Below are positions 7,303 to 13,895 of a DNA stretch of 15,766 nucleotides, piece after piece; the first letter of the stretch is position 1; every line of letters starts with the position of its first letter. The notes under the pieces are model-generated. The model did not search any database, had not been told where the DNA came from, and worked only from the letters and a program-made list of their open reading frames with translations. This DNA comes from Coxiellaceae bacterium (GTDB lineage: Bacteria; Pseudomonadota; Gammaproteobacteria; GCA-013414725). A program made the translations under genes and the position numbers. The stretch lies in the NCBI GenBank assembly GCA_013414725.1, contig CP058706.1, positions 252,095 to 267,860 of the forward strand, read 5' to 3'.

Positions 7303-8181
7303 CTAATTTAAGATAAGCAAAAAGAATTTCTCCTGAGCATCTTCATCATGCTGCACTGCTTTTATTAACTTACGCAACGTTACTATAGAAAAGGCCCCTT
7401 GAGTTACCTCAATAGCTGCAATAATACGCGGCAAAAACTCATCCTTAACGGTCAATACAGCTTTTTCACACTCAAACGTTCTTTTAAGTTTCATTCCAGC
7501 TTTTGCATTAGGATAAAGCTGTAAAAGCATTCCTTTGCTAGTTAATAGCCCTTTATCTAACAAGGTATTTAATGTTTTGTCAGATACTTTCTGGCCAGTT
7601 GCAATCACTGCATTTATGACTGCTGTAACTGCTTCGATATCTCGCTTTTCTTTGGCTCCGTTGAAATGCCATATCGTGTCTACAATAAGGCTTTCAGGAA
7701 CGGGAATCTGATGTTGAATTGAAAAATCACAGAAATCCTTAACATATTCAATGTTACTAAGGCCTATTGCCATTTCTAATGGAAGCAGCGTGCTAACTCC
7801 TCTTGTATGCTTAATCGCTGCAAAAATAGGTTCAATAAGATTAAATTTTCTGCTTGGCGTCAATTCTGACCATGCCATTAATGTTACTTCGGTGATTTTC
7901 TGATTTGTTTTAATTACAGCATTAATAACAACGTTGACAGCTTCTTTTAGGTCAGATTCTTTATCGCTATTAAAATAGGCCATCGTCATCGCAATAAATT
8001 CCTCAGGTACGGCGATATTACGTTGTATATACACATCACACAAATCTTCGAGGTTTTCAAGGGTATATTTGCCTTTACTATTGATCATCTGTTCCAACGG
8101 CTTGGTAGAAAGCGTACCCTCTGTATGCTGCATGCCCATAAGGACTGGCCGTAAAAAGCCACCATGGCTCATCACTGCCAT
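7303..8181 (-). CDS. Fragment: repeat units 10-12 of the solenoid protein
   Basis: The frame is open from about 8345, so the ATG at 8181 is internal (upstream: AIINTVVRTSNPITESTL). Units include AVNVVINAVIKTNQKITEVT and VINAVIATGQKVSDKTL, separated by IPVPESLIVDTIWHF. The end KFFLLILN is out of frame; adding a T at the T5 run near 7322 restores KFFLAYLKLGNKIINNDWLL. Confidence 0.55.
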   Translation of the reverse strand: MAVMSHGGFLRPVLMGMQHTEGTLSTKPLEQMINSKGKYTLENLEDLCDVYIQRNIAVPEEFIAMTMAYFNSDKESDLKEAVNVVINAVIKTNQKITEVTLMAWSELTPSRKFNLIEPIFAAIKHTRGVSTLLPLEMAIGLSNIEYVKDFCDFSIQHQIPVPESLIVDTIWHFNGAKEKRDIEAVTAVINAVIATGQKVSDKTLNTLLDKGLLTSKGMLLQLYPNAKAGMKLKRTFECEKAVLTVKDEFLPRIIAAIEVTQGAFSIVTLRKLIKAVQHDEDAQEKFFLLILN

Positions 8182-8504
8182 GAGGGTTGATTCTGTGATT
8201 GGATTAGAGGTTCTGACTACTGTATTTATGATTGCGCTGACAATTGATATTGCTGCATTTTTGCTTGTACTAAATTTATTTACAGCCAGTATAATAAACT
8301 CTTCCGTAACTGCAGTCTTTCGATTTGCGTATACTTGACATAAAGTCCTAATATTTTTTCGCTGTACTTTTCATTGTTCTCAAGCATTGCTCGTAATGGC
8401 TCTGTAGAAAGCGAACCAGGGGTGGCCTTCATCCCATCAATAACATATTGCAATCGGGGCCCTCCATTCATTACTCGATTCAATGTTGATTCTGTAATTG
8501 GATT
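7905..8504 (-). repeat. Two closely similar adjacent repeat units (likely recent duplication)
   Basis: Units 8205-8504 and 7905-8204 both begin NPITESTL and are each about 300 bases. They share GTLSTKPL/GSLSTEPL, LCDVYIQRNIAVPEEFI/LCQVYANRKTAVTEEFI and matching DNA stretches (TGATTCTGTAATTGGATT against TGATTCTGTGATTGGATT on the plus strand). They are more alike than other neighbours in the array. Confidence 0.55.
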
Positions 8505-9224
8505 GCCTGAACTCACCACTGCATTTATCACAGCTTTGATGGCTTTATCATGGCTTGGGGTAATAAAATAAATCGCATTAATGGCTTGTATGATATGACC
8601 TTCTGTCACTGAAATCTTGCGAGATATTAATTCGTCACAAATTTGTTTTACATAAACTGGATTCGGATTATATTTGCGAATCGTTTTTTCCAACAAGGCC
8701 ACAGAAACAGCCCCTTTCGTGTCAACAATGGCGGTTAAAATAATTTTGAAGAGCGCTTGATATTTGTCATCCTCCCAAATTTTACTGCAACTTTGATTTA
8801 GCAATATTTCTTCTGAAATTTTTTGATTGGTTTTTCTCACTGCATTAATAACAACTGAAATGGCATATTCAGTATTACTTGCGTCGTATCCAAAGCTATA
8901 TTCAGTAAATTTCACAAATGTGGATGCAACAAGGCCTTGATCAACAGGGACTCCTCTTTCAATTAATGTTTGACAAACAAATTCAATACAGAATATGTTT
9001 TTGCATTCAATCGCTTTATGCAAAGACTTAATCGAAATTAATTTAATTTTATCAGCAATAACTGGAAGTATTGTTTTATGAAAATCTTTATTACCATGCG
9101 CATAAATTGTAATTAACTCTAACAAAGTATCTTCTGTTATTTCACTACCTGTTTTGCTCACAGCGTTTATAACTGCCATGACTTTCGCTATTGTTTGGGA
9201 GCTATACGCTCTTGCCGTGCTCAC
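8280..9224 (-). CDS. Fragment: repeat units 7-9 of the solenoid protein
   Basis: Units are marked by VMAVINAVSKTGSEITEDTL, VVINAVRKTNQKISEEIL and AVINAVVSSGNPITESTL. SLHKAIECKNIFCIEFVCQT precedes the first LIERGVPVDQ. The last 20 residues (GLYVKYTQIERLQLRK...) are out of frame; adding an A to the A6 run near 8350 gives NIRTLCQVYANRKTAVTEEF, which aligns with the next unit. Confidence 0.55.
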   Translation of the reverse strand: MSTARAYSSQTIAKVMAVINAVSKTGSEITEDTLLELITIYAHGNKDFHKTILPVIADKIKLISIKSLHKAIECKNIFCIEFVCQTLIERGVPVDQGLVASTFVKFTEYSFGYDASNTEYAISVVINAVRKTNQKISEEILLNQSCSKIWEDDKYQALFKIILTAIVDTKGAVSVALLEKTIRKYNPNPVYVKQICDELISRKISVTEGHIIQAINAIYFITPSHDKAIKAVINAVVSSGNPITESTLNRVMNGGPRLQYVIDGMKATPGSLSTEPLRAMLENNEKYSEKILGLYVKYTQIERLQLRKSLLYWL

Positions 9225-9226
9225 AA

Positions 9227-9850
9227 TCAGACGCTCTGGAATGGGAGTTTTGCTAGTTTTAATGACAGCATCCAGTGTCGGTGAAAAAGCGCTTCCCTCA
9301 AATCATAATCGCTGCCAATTGCTAGAGCTAAGGTTTTGCCCGTGACTTCCCCATGCGCCACTACTGCAGACATCACAATGAGCACTGTTTCTTCCGCTTG
9401 TTTTACATTAAATTTCCCAGTAAATCTGTCCCTCTCAGTAAACTTTGTAATAGTCAGCTCAATTAAATCCTCAGGCAAGCTGACTTTGCGTTCTTGTAAC
9501 TCTTTGCAAATGACCTGAATAGCTTTTAATTTTTTGTTGTTAATTGCTGTTTTTAATGACTCAACTGTAAGCTCTTCAATTTCAGCAACTACTTCTGACA
9601 CACAGAATTGCTCACCTTGAGAAGAGGACAACATATCAATAACTATTGCTTGCGTCACCTTGCCACCGGTCTTTTTAACTGCCTTTATAGCATAAGACAA
9701 ATCTCTGTGATGGAAACTGATGCCCTTACCTATCATTGACACAATGAGAGTTTCCGCAAGAGGAGCCTTGGTTTTTAGGCTGGCCTCCACCATTTTATCA
9801 AGCAAAAACTGAACAAGGCCATATTCCCTGAAATACACCAATTCTCTCAA
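9227..9850 (-). CDS. Fragment: repeat units 5-6 of the solenoid protein
   Basis: It contains IKAVKKTGGKVTQAIVIDML, SLKTAINNKKLKAIQVICKE and LQERKVSLPEDLIELTITKF. Between 9851 and 10047 the coding sequence moves through three frames (for example AVIDVVAKTNKITEKTL just upstream). The final residues after LREALF are out of frame. The correct continuation SPTLDAVIKTSKTPIPERLI begins if the T5 run near 9285 has six bases. Confidence 0.55.
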   Translation of the reverse strand: MRELVYFREYGLVQFLLDKMVEASLKTKAPLAETLIVSMIGKGISFHHRDLSYAIKAVKKTGGKVTQAIVIDMLSSSQGEQFCVSEVVAEIEELTVESLKTAINNKKLKAIQVICKELQERKVSLPEDLIELTITKFTERDRFTGKFNVKQAEETVLIVMSAVVAHGEVTGKTLALAIGSDYDLREALFHRHWMLSLKLAKLPFQSV

Positions 9851-10047
9851 AATAATGTCTTTTCTGTAATTTTATTCGTCTTCGCTACAACATCTATGAC
9901 AGCTCGAATAGATGCTTGAACTTTACCTCATCTAAATCAGCTGAAGAATTTCGATAAGTTATTTTATCTTGCTCAGATTTAATTTTTTTACTAGTTTTTC
10001 AATATATTCCTCTGAGATAGACACACTGGAATTATTATTTCTGGCAA

Positions 10048-10665
10048 TTATTGCTTCACAAACGGCTTTGACAGACTGTAAATCATTTTTTCAATGGCTT
10101 TATTTAATGAAGATGAAGAAATATCATCAACCACATCCAAAACATATGCCAAATATTCTCCTTTTCCTTGCTCAATCAATTCGATTACTGTGGCTTCTGT
10201 AATCTTTCCACTTGTTTGTAATACAGCTGTTTTAACCGCTGTAAAAGCATCAACCACTTCCTTTCCTTCTCTGTCCTCAAAATTAATCCTTCCGAAACGA
10301 TGAAAATTTTTCACCAGCAATGTCAAACATTTCTCATCGAGGGGCGTTTGACGTTTTATTAATTGGTTAGCTATTTGTTGGACGCAAGAATGATTTCTCT
10401 GGATAATTGCCTTTTCCAATAGACGCACAGTTAATTCACTCTCACTAATTTCCGATATGAACTTTTCAATTACTGCGTGATATCTCGGGCTTTCCCATAT
10501 AGTTTTACTTTCTATACTGTCTTTAGTTAATATATTTTCTGTCAGTTTGTCGTTTGCTGATACTGCACCAATGACCGCATTAATGGCTTCTATCACCTCC
10601 TTATCTTTACTTTCATCATCCACTCCCCATGATGATGAACTTCGAGCCAATCTGGATATGGCCAA
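10048..10665 (-). CDS. Fragment: repeat units 2-3 of the solenoid protein
   Basis: The frame is open from about 10860, so ATG 10665 is internal. Two units are visible: VIEAINAVIGAVSANDKLTE with LLEKAIIQRNHSCVQQIANQ, and VKTAVLQTSGKITEATV with SLNKAIEK. The end MIYSLSKPFVKQ is out of frame; a seven-A run near 10085 would give EKNDLQSVKAVCEAIIARNN. Confidence 0.55.
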   Translation of the reverse strand: MAISRLARSSSSWGVDDESKDKEVIEAINAVIGAVSANDKLTENILTKDSIESKTIWESPRYHAVIEKFISEISESELTVRLLEKAIIQRNHSCVQQIANQLIKRQTPLDEKCLTLLVKNFHRFGRINFEDREGKEVVDAFTAVKTAVLQTSGKITEATVIELIEQGKGEYLAYVLDVVDDISSSSLNKAIEKMIYSLSKPFVKQ

Positions 10666-10856
10666 TTTAATTAGTTCTTCCGGGACAGAAATCTTGCGCT
10701 GTATTAATGTTTGACAAATGGCTTTTATATAAGAATATTTATGGCGATTAATTGCTTTTTCTAATAATGCTGTAGATAGGCCTTCATTCGTCTGATTATT
10801 AGCTTGAAGTAGGAGGGTGAAATATTTACTATCTGCCCATTGGTCTAACTCTTGGA

Positions 10857-11165
10857 TTAAAGTTTTTCCGTGACTTTCCCTCCTGTTTTTACAACCACAT
10901 CGACAATCACTTCCACTGACTTAGAATCAAATACTTTAATTACATCTGTAATGTATTGCTCTGACAATGGCTGATTATTTTTCAACAATCTTGCACAAAC
11001 TAATGGCACCAATTCTTGACAATTAGCTCGCCTATCGTCATGCCTACTGCCAAAACTTATAATAGATGACAATTCTGATTCTGTGACTATTTCATTTTCA
11101 TCTTTTAATAGCTGTTTTGCCTGTTCGAATTTATTGGAACGAATTAAATCAATTAGCTTACTCAT
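10857..11165 (-). CDS. Fragment: N-terminus of the repeat protein
   Basis: It starts MSKLIDLIRSNKFEQAKQLL, a cytosolic-looking N-terminus, and contains a first degenerate unit (ELVPLVCARLLKNNQPLSEQ, then VIVDVVVKTGGKVTEK). The stop at 10857 follows the A5 run. With six A residues it reads KVTEKTLIQELDQWADSKYF and carries on to 10666 with LLEKAINRHKY and ICQTLIQRKISVPEELI, in the same frame as the next fragment. Confidence 0.6.
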   Translation of the reverse strand: MSKLIDLIRSNKFEQAKQLLKDENEIVTESELSSIISFGSRHDDRRANCQELVPLVCARLLKNNQPLSEQYITDVIKVFDSKSVEVIVDVVVKTGGKVTEKL

Positions 11166-11448
11166 ATCACTTCTCTCTATTAAAAAATTGGCAGCCTTCT
11201 ATAGAAACTCTTAATATTTAATTAATATTTCTTCAGGCATAACATTGCAACTTAATGCAATATTGTATGTTAAACAGCTTAAGATACCATTAATTCACGA
11301 ATGGGCCGCTTTGGCTTTATCTTTACAAAGTCAAAATCACCCCTCATGGGGTCTCCATGTTCAAAATCTTGAAAGGTTGATCTCATGCTTTTTTATCGTA
11401 ACATGCGGGCACTTTATCCACCGGCGAGACTATGGAAGGACTTTAACT
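11166..11448. other. Divergent intergenic region with two small inverted repeats
   Basis: This lies between the repeat protein gene (leftward) and the autotransporter gene (rightward). It holds ATTGCA(11244-11249)/TGCAAT(11256-11261) with a six-base loop, and ACCCC(11339-11343)/GGGGT(11348-11352) with a TCAT loop but no T-run. TTGCAA at 11245-11250 could serve as a -35 for the leftward gene (TATTAA follows after 17 bases on the minus strand), but the match is weak. ORFs that extend the autotransporter upstream here have no signal peptide at their N-terminus and are not supported. Confidence 0.4.
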
Positions 11449-11693
11449 ATGCGCCAACTACGTTTTCTTTGCTTCTTACCCTTTTTAGCGTTAATAGCTA
11501 TGCCGCCATTACACAAGCAAATGACGCTGGATTTCTTTATTGGCCTTCACGTGTTTCTGTTGAACCATCTGGCGGAACGATTACTATGGCCAAGGGTGAC
11601 GGCATGTTCCCATTATACGGTGATAACGCTAACTCCTCTTTTTCAACACACAGGCAAAATATGCTAATGATAGCAATTGGGGCGGAGCAGTAG
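11385..11693 (+). CDS. Fragment: start of the inverse autotransporter barrel
   Basis: The reliable part is YAAITQANDAGFLYWPSRVS and GGTITMAKGDGMFPLYGDNA. The beginning before about 11480 is out of frame, because the signal peptide lies in the frame starting at ATG 11449. The end STHRQNMLMIAIGAEQ is also out of frame; the correct continuation is FNTQAKYANDSNWGGAVGLG. Confidence 0.55.
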   Translation: MLFYRNMRALYPPARLWKDFNYAPTTFSLLLTLFSVNSYAAITQANDAGFLYWPSRVSVEPSGGTITMAKGDGMFPLYGDNANSSFSTHRQNMLMIAIGAEQ

Positions 11694-11695
11694 GC

Positions 11696-11998
11696 TTGGG
11701 GTATCGACATATTTATAATGAAGCGCGTATCTTGGGGGCTTATGTATTTGCTGACGGAAGTTTTTACTCTAACGAAAACAATTTAGGTTCTGAAACGTTT
11801 TGGTTTCTAAACCCAGGGATTGAATCCTTGGGAAATTTACTTGATATGCGTGTTAATGGCTATATTCCGGTCACTTCCCAAGAAACAAATGTTGGCTCTT
11901 ACTCTGCAACCACTTTCGCAGGGCATTCGCAGTACAATACCCTTTTGAGACCATTAATAGCACAGGCCCTGGCATCGATGGTGAAGTGGGAATTGTAA
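11696..11998 (+). CDS. Fragment: middle of the autotransporter barrel
   Basis: YRHIYNEARILGAYVFADGS, FWFLNPGIESLGNLLDMRVN and GYIPVTSQ show alternating polar and hydrophobic strands with aromatic ends, as in inverse autotransporter barrels. The TTG start is internal. The last residues after AGHSQYNT are out of frame; an extra T near 11945 gives LFETINSTGPGIDGEVGIV. Confidence 0.6.
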   Translation: MGYRHIYNEARILGAYVFADGSFYSNENNLGSETFWFLNPGIESLGNLLDMRVNGYIPVTSQETNVGSYSATTFAGHSQYNTLLRPLIAQALASMVKWEL

Positions 11999-12399
11999 AA
12001 ATTCCTCTCCTGAGAAATTTACGCGCTTATGTAGGCGGTTACCATTTTCAACCCAAAAATCAAGATGAAATAACAGGCATTTCCGGCCGGCTAGAATATC
12101 CCTTGAATCATTATGTCGCTTTAACAGCTGTTGATACTTATGACAATAATGAAGACAATACTTTTCAGATTGGGATACGATTCACCTTGGGTGGACAAAA
12201 AGATGATATTAACGGTCGCACTATTGAACGTCGCATAGTCGATCCAATTAATCGTAATTTAGCTACCCAATATACAGGTACTGACGTGCCCGTAATTGCG
12301 ACCCAGACAGTCACCACTTCCTCTTCAACCTCGACACCTAATTCAACTATAGTTGATACGGGCATTATTTCTTCACCGGCAACGGTGGTACAACTTTGA
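11986..12399 (+). CDS. Fragment: last barrel strands and linker
   Basis: NLRAYVGGYHFQPKN, ISGRLEYPLNHYVALTAV and FQIGIRFTLGGQKDD are the final barrel strands. After them comes a linker (RTIERRIVDPINRN) and a Thr/Ser-rich stretch (QTVTTSSSTSTPNSTI), the usual transition to the passenger. SSPATVVQL at the end is out of frame; the correct reading is IIFFTGNGGTTFDPNQG. Confidence 0.6.
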   Translation: MGIVKIPLLRNLRAYVGGYHFQPKNQDEITGISGRLEYPLNHYVALTAVDTYDNNEDNTFQIGIRFTLGGQKDDINGRTIERRIVDPINRNLATQYTGTDVPVIATQTVTTSSSTSTPNSTIVDTGIISSPATVVQL

Positions 12400-13579
12400 T
12401 CCAAACCAAGGATCAAACAATTGCACAGCTGAAAAACCTTGCTCTTCATCTTCTTTTAGCCAAACCACTGTGAATGATATTGCAGACTTTACTCCTAATG
12501 CGAAACTCTATTTTAATATTGGCGCTTATTCATTGGGTTCGCTATTAGCATTGCCTGATGGCCAATCGCTCTATGGCAGAACGCTAGACTACACAGAACC
12601 AGCGACAGGCAATCAACGTGCGCAGTTTAATGGAGGAATTTCACTAGGTGGCAATAACAGATTAGATTCTATTATTATTCTTAATCAATCTCTCATTCAA
12701 CCCATTGCAGTAAATATTGATGGTGTTAATGATATTGTTATTCGTAATACATCGATTGAAAGTGAAGTGGTTGATCCAACAGTATTTACTACGGTTATCG
12801 CTTTAAACTTAAATTCAGCTAACAATGTAAATATCACTAATTCACAAATTATTACGAAAGCAACTAGTTCCACCAGCCCGACGGGCATAGAGGTATTTAA
12901 TATCAAGGCAAGTAACAGTCAATTTAGATTAGCGAACAGCACGTTGACTCAAAACTTAATGAGTGATGCCGCAACCAACATTGGCGGCCCTATCAAAATA
13001 ACAAATGCAACACAAGCAGATATTACAAATTCTCAAATTACCTCCAACAATACAAGCAATGCGCCATTCGCTTCTGTGAATGTATATGGCATTGATGTTT
13101 CTGGTGGTAGTACAGTGAATATTACTGATTCAAAAATTAATGTTTCTATCAACTCAAGCAGAAATGCATTCAGTGATGGAATAGCAAATTTTAATAGCAC
13201 CGTTAATATCAATAATAGTGTTATAACTGCAGAAAGTAATTCCGTCGGTTCTGATCCGATTGCTGATTCAGTAGGTGCATTTGTTAGCTCCGGCGTCACT
13301 ACAATTAATAATTCCGTTATTAATGTGACATCTAATAGCAAAGGAACTCTGCAAAATGTATCAACAGGACGAGGATTAGTGTCAGCATCCTCAGGTGTAA
13401 TGAATGCTTCCAATACTACATTAAATGTCAGCACCAATACCAGCGGCACTACTACCGGTAATAGTCAGGCAATTGGCGCCCAAGCCACTCCAAATGGTGG
13501 GGTATACAATCCCTCTAATATTACTTATAACTTAAGCGCAACAGGACTTACACCAACAAGTACCATTACTGTTCAATAA
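12353..13579 (+). CDS. Fragment: beta-helix passenger domain
   Basis: From FDPNQGSNNCTAEKPC onward (about 12393) the frame is open to the natural stop. The two cysteines six residues apart could form a disulfide. NAKLYFNIGAYSLGSLLALP with DGQSLYGRT starts the helix. The rungs then repeat as NNVNITNSQI, QADITNSQIT, STVNITDSKI and STVNINNSVI, with Asn/Thr/Ser-rich turns and almost no cysteine or tryptophan, typical of right-handed parallel beta-helix adhesins. The first 14 residues of this frame (IRALFLHRQRW...) are not part of the protein. Confidence 0.7.
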   Translation: MIRALFLHRQRWYNFDPNQGSNNCTAEKPCSSSSFSQTTVNDIADFTPNAKLYFNIGAYSLGSLLALPDGQSLYGRTLDYTEPATGNQRAQFNGGISLGGNNRLDSIIILNQSLIQPIAVNIDGVNDIVIRNTSIESEVVDPTVFTTVIALNLNSANNVNITNSQIITKATSSTSPTGIEVFNIKASNSQFRLANSTLTQNLMSDAATNIGGPIKITNATQADITNSQITSNNTSNAPFASVNVYGIDVSGGSTVNITDSKINVSINSSRNAFSDGIANFNSTVNINNSVITAESNSVGSDPIADSVGAFVSSGVTTINNSVINVTSNSKGTLQNVSTGRGLVSASSGVMNASNTTLNVSTNTSGTTTGNSQAIGAQATPNGGVYNPSNITYNLSATGLTPTSTITVQ

Positions 13580-13618
13580 GAGGTTGATATTGGAGCAGAG
13601 CAAATAGAGGAAGCAAAG

Positions 13619-13663
13619 ATTATTCAAAAAAGGTCGCATTTTCTGCCTAACTTATTGAATAAT
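13619..13663. repeat. Inverted repeat downstream of the autotransporter gene
   Basis: ATTATTCAA (13619-13627) and TTGAATAAT (13655-13663) are perfect 9-base arms, with a smaller GCA/TGC pair inside. There is no T-run after it. It may protect the transcript end or contribute to termination, but it is not a standard intrinsic terminator. Confidence 0.4.
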
Positions 13664-13678
13664 AACAAGAAAAACGGC

Positions 13679-13707
13679 TTGCCTTGGCCAGGCAACTATG
13701 GTATTAT
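13679..13707 (+). promoter_or_regulatory. Predicted sigma-70 promoter for the leader transcript
   Basis: TTGCCT (13679-13684) and TATTAT (13702-13707) have an exact 17-base spacer. The -35 is also one arm of the palindrome TTGCCT/AGGCAA (13690-13695), a possible operator. The expected start site is near 13714. Confidence 0.45.
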
Positions 13708-13713
13708 TACCTC

Positions 13714-13735
13714 ATATGTCAGATGTCTGGCATAT
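13714..13735. promoter_or_regulatory. Dyad at the predicted transcription start (operator-like)
   Basis: ATATGTCAGA and TCTGGCATAT form a 9-of-10 inverted repeat around a two-base centre, seven bases after the -10. This position suits a repressor site or a 5' RNA hairpin. Confidence 0.4.
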
Positions 13736-13745
13736 AAAAATACAG

Positions 13746-13781
13746 TAATAATCAGCTAGTTATTTAACAACTTGATTATTA
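13746..13781 (+). promoter_or_regulatory. Leader hairpin upstream of the small ORF
   Basis: TAATAATCA (13746-13754) pairs perfectly with TGATTATTA (13773-13781), and AGTT/AACT pair inside (13758-13761, 13769-13772). It ends about six bases before the AGGAG ribosome binding site of the small ORF, so it could control access to it. Confidence 0.4.
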
Positions 13782-13798
13782 TTTACAGGAGAAAGCCC

Positions 13799-13822
13799 AT
13801 GAAAAAATCACCATGCTTCTAA
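13799..13822 (+). CDS. Candidate leader peptide (MKKSPCF)
   Basis: A strong AGGAG (13787-13791) lies seven bases before ATG 13799, followed by seven codons MKKSPCF and TAA. It is far too short for normal gene calling, but its strong ribosome binding site and the terminator starting 16 bases later are the classic setting of a leader peptide. Homopolymer runs seem under-called in this window; with one more A the peptide would read MKKITMLLNLMFI and stop inside 13838, just at the terminator. Either reading is short and non-enzymatic. It shows no run of a single amino-acid codon, so amino-acid attenuation is not suggested. Confidence 0.35.
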   Translation: MKKSPCF

Positions 13823-13837
13823 ATTTGATGTTTATAT

Positions 13838-13869
13838 AAAGGCCGGCTATTACTTTGCTGGCCTTTTTT
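13838..13869 (+). terminator. Intrinsic terminator between leader ORF and phyH gene
   Basis: The stem AAAGGCCGGC (13838-13847) / GCTGGCCTTT (13857-13866) has 10 pairs including one G-U, a nine-base loop and a T6 tract (13864-13869). It stands 26 bases before the next start codon, so it can end a short leader RNA or attenuate the downstream operon. Confidence 0.75.
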
Positions 13870-13895
13870 ATTCTTTTCAAAATTAAAGGAAGCCT

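Larger units (their letters stand above)
6960..11000 (-). repeat. Tandem ~300-bp protein-coding repeats
   Basis: About 13 copies of the motif aVxxVInAVxkTxxkITExTL occur at about 10890, 10580, 10220, 9890, 9690, 9360, 9150, 8830, 8510, 8210, 7910, 7600 and 6980. Spacing is mostly near 300-330 bases. Copies have diverged in DNA but keep the protein pattern. The array gives a superhelical scaffold in the encoded protein. Confidence 0.65.
6386..11165 (-). pseudogene. Frameshift-interrupted giant alpha-solenoid repeat protein (parent gene)
   Basis: One gene of about 1,595 residues runs from ATG 11165 (AGAGAGAAG ribosome binding site) to TAG 6386. It consists of about 13-14 helical repeats of roughly 100 residues. 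Each has SLxxAI.....v..iC..Li.RkipvpEelI, then a variable acidic stretch, then aVxaVInAVikTgxkITExTL. There is no signal peptide, membrane segment or enzymatic motif. The C-terminus is acidic and polar (HDESDASQEGYESNNNNMG). Junctions near 10862 (A5), 10085 (A6), 9965, 9920, 9855, 9285 (T5), 8350 (A6) and 7322 (T5) are each repaired by one added base. Such scaffolds bind proteins; a host-directed role is an inference. I recognise no named family. Confidence 0.65.
11449..13579 (+). pseudogene. Frameshift-interrupted inverse autotransporter with beta-helix passenger (parent gene)
   Basis: Reconstructed length is about 711 residues. The start ATG 11449 has GAAGGA upstream. With one extra T in the T5 run near 11480 the signal peptide reads MRQLRFLCFLPFFSVNSYA. 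An outer-membrane barrel of the inverse autotransporter (intimin/invasin-type) family follows, with YANDSNWGGAVGLGYRHIYN, a run of alternating strands and the end TFQIGIRFTLGG. A Thr/Ser-rich linker leads to an exported passenger with FDPNQGSNNCTAEKPC and NITNS-type beta-helix rungs up to the stop. Unlike classical autotransporters the barrel is N-terminal and the passenger C-terminal. Breaks at about 11480, 11645, 11945, 12375 and 12395 are each fixed by one added T. The likely role is surface adhesion; the ligand is unknown. Confidence 0.75.

Noticed and set aside
6494..7316. Plus-strand ORFs rich in hydrophobic residues at 6494-6724 and 7080-7316, and similar ones at 5845-6075 and 8069-8571
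   Set aside because: They are reverse complements of charged helical coding sequence in the minus-strand genes, which mimics membrane proteins.
6386..11165. Calling the repeat protein an ankyrin protein
   Set aside because: The first half of each unit is ankyrin-like but the ~100-residue period and the INAV...ITE half do not fit 33-residue ankyrin repeats.
11339..11352. ACCCC-TCAT-GGGGT as a terminator
   Set aside because: Short stem and no T-run; kept only as an inverted repeat in the intergenic note.
11245..11448. Upstream extension of the autotransporter ORF
   Set aside because: The signal peptide begins at ATG 11449 with its own GAAGGA; upstream residues are not signal-like.
13033..13449. 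138-codon minus-strand ORF in the passenger region, with similar ones at 12165-12449 and 12697-12906
   Set aside because: Antisense shadows of the repetitive passenger; valine/leucine-rich low-complexity sequence without starts or ribosome binding sites.
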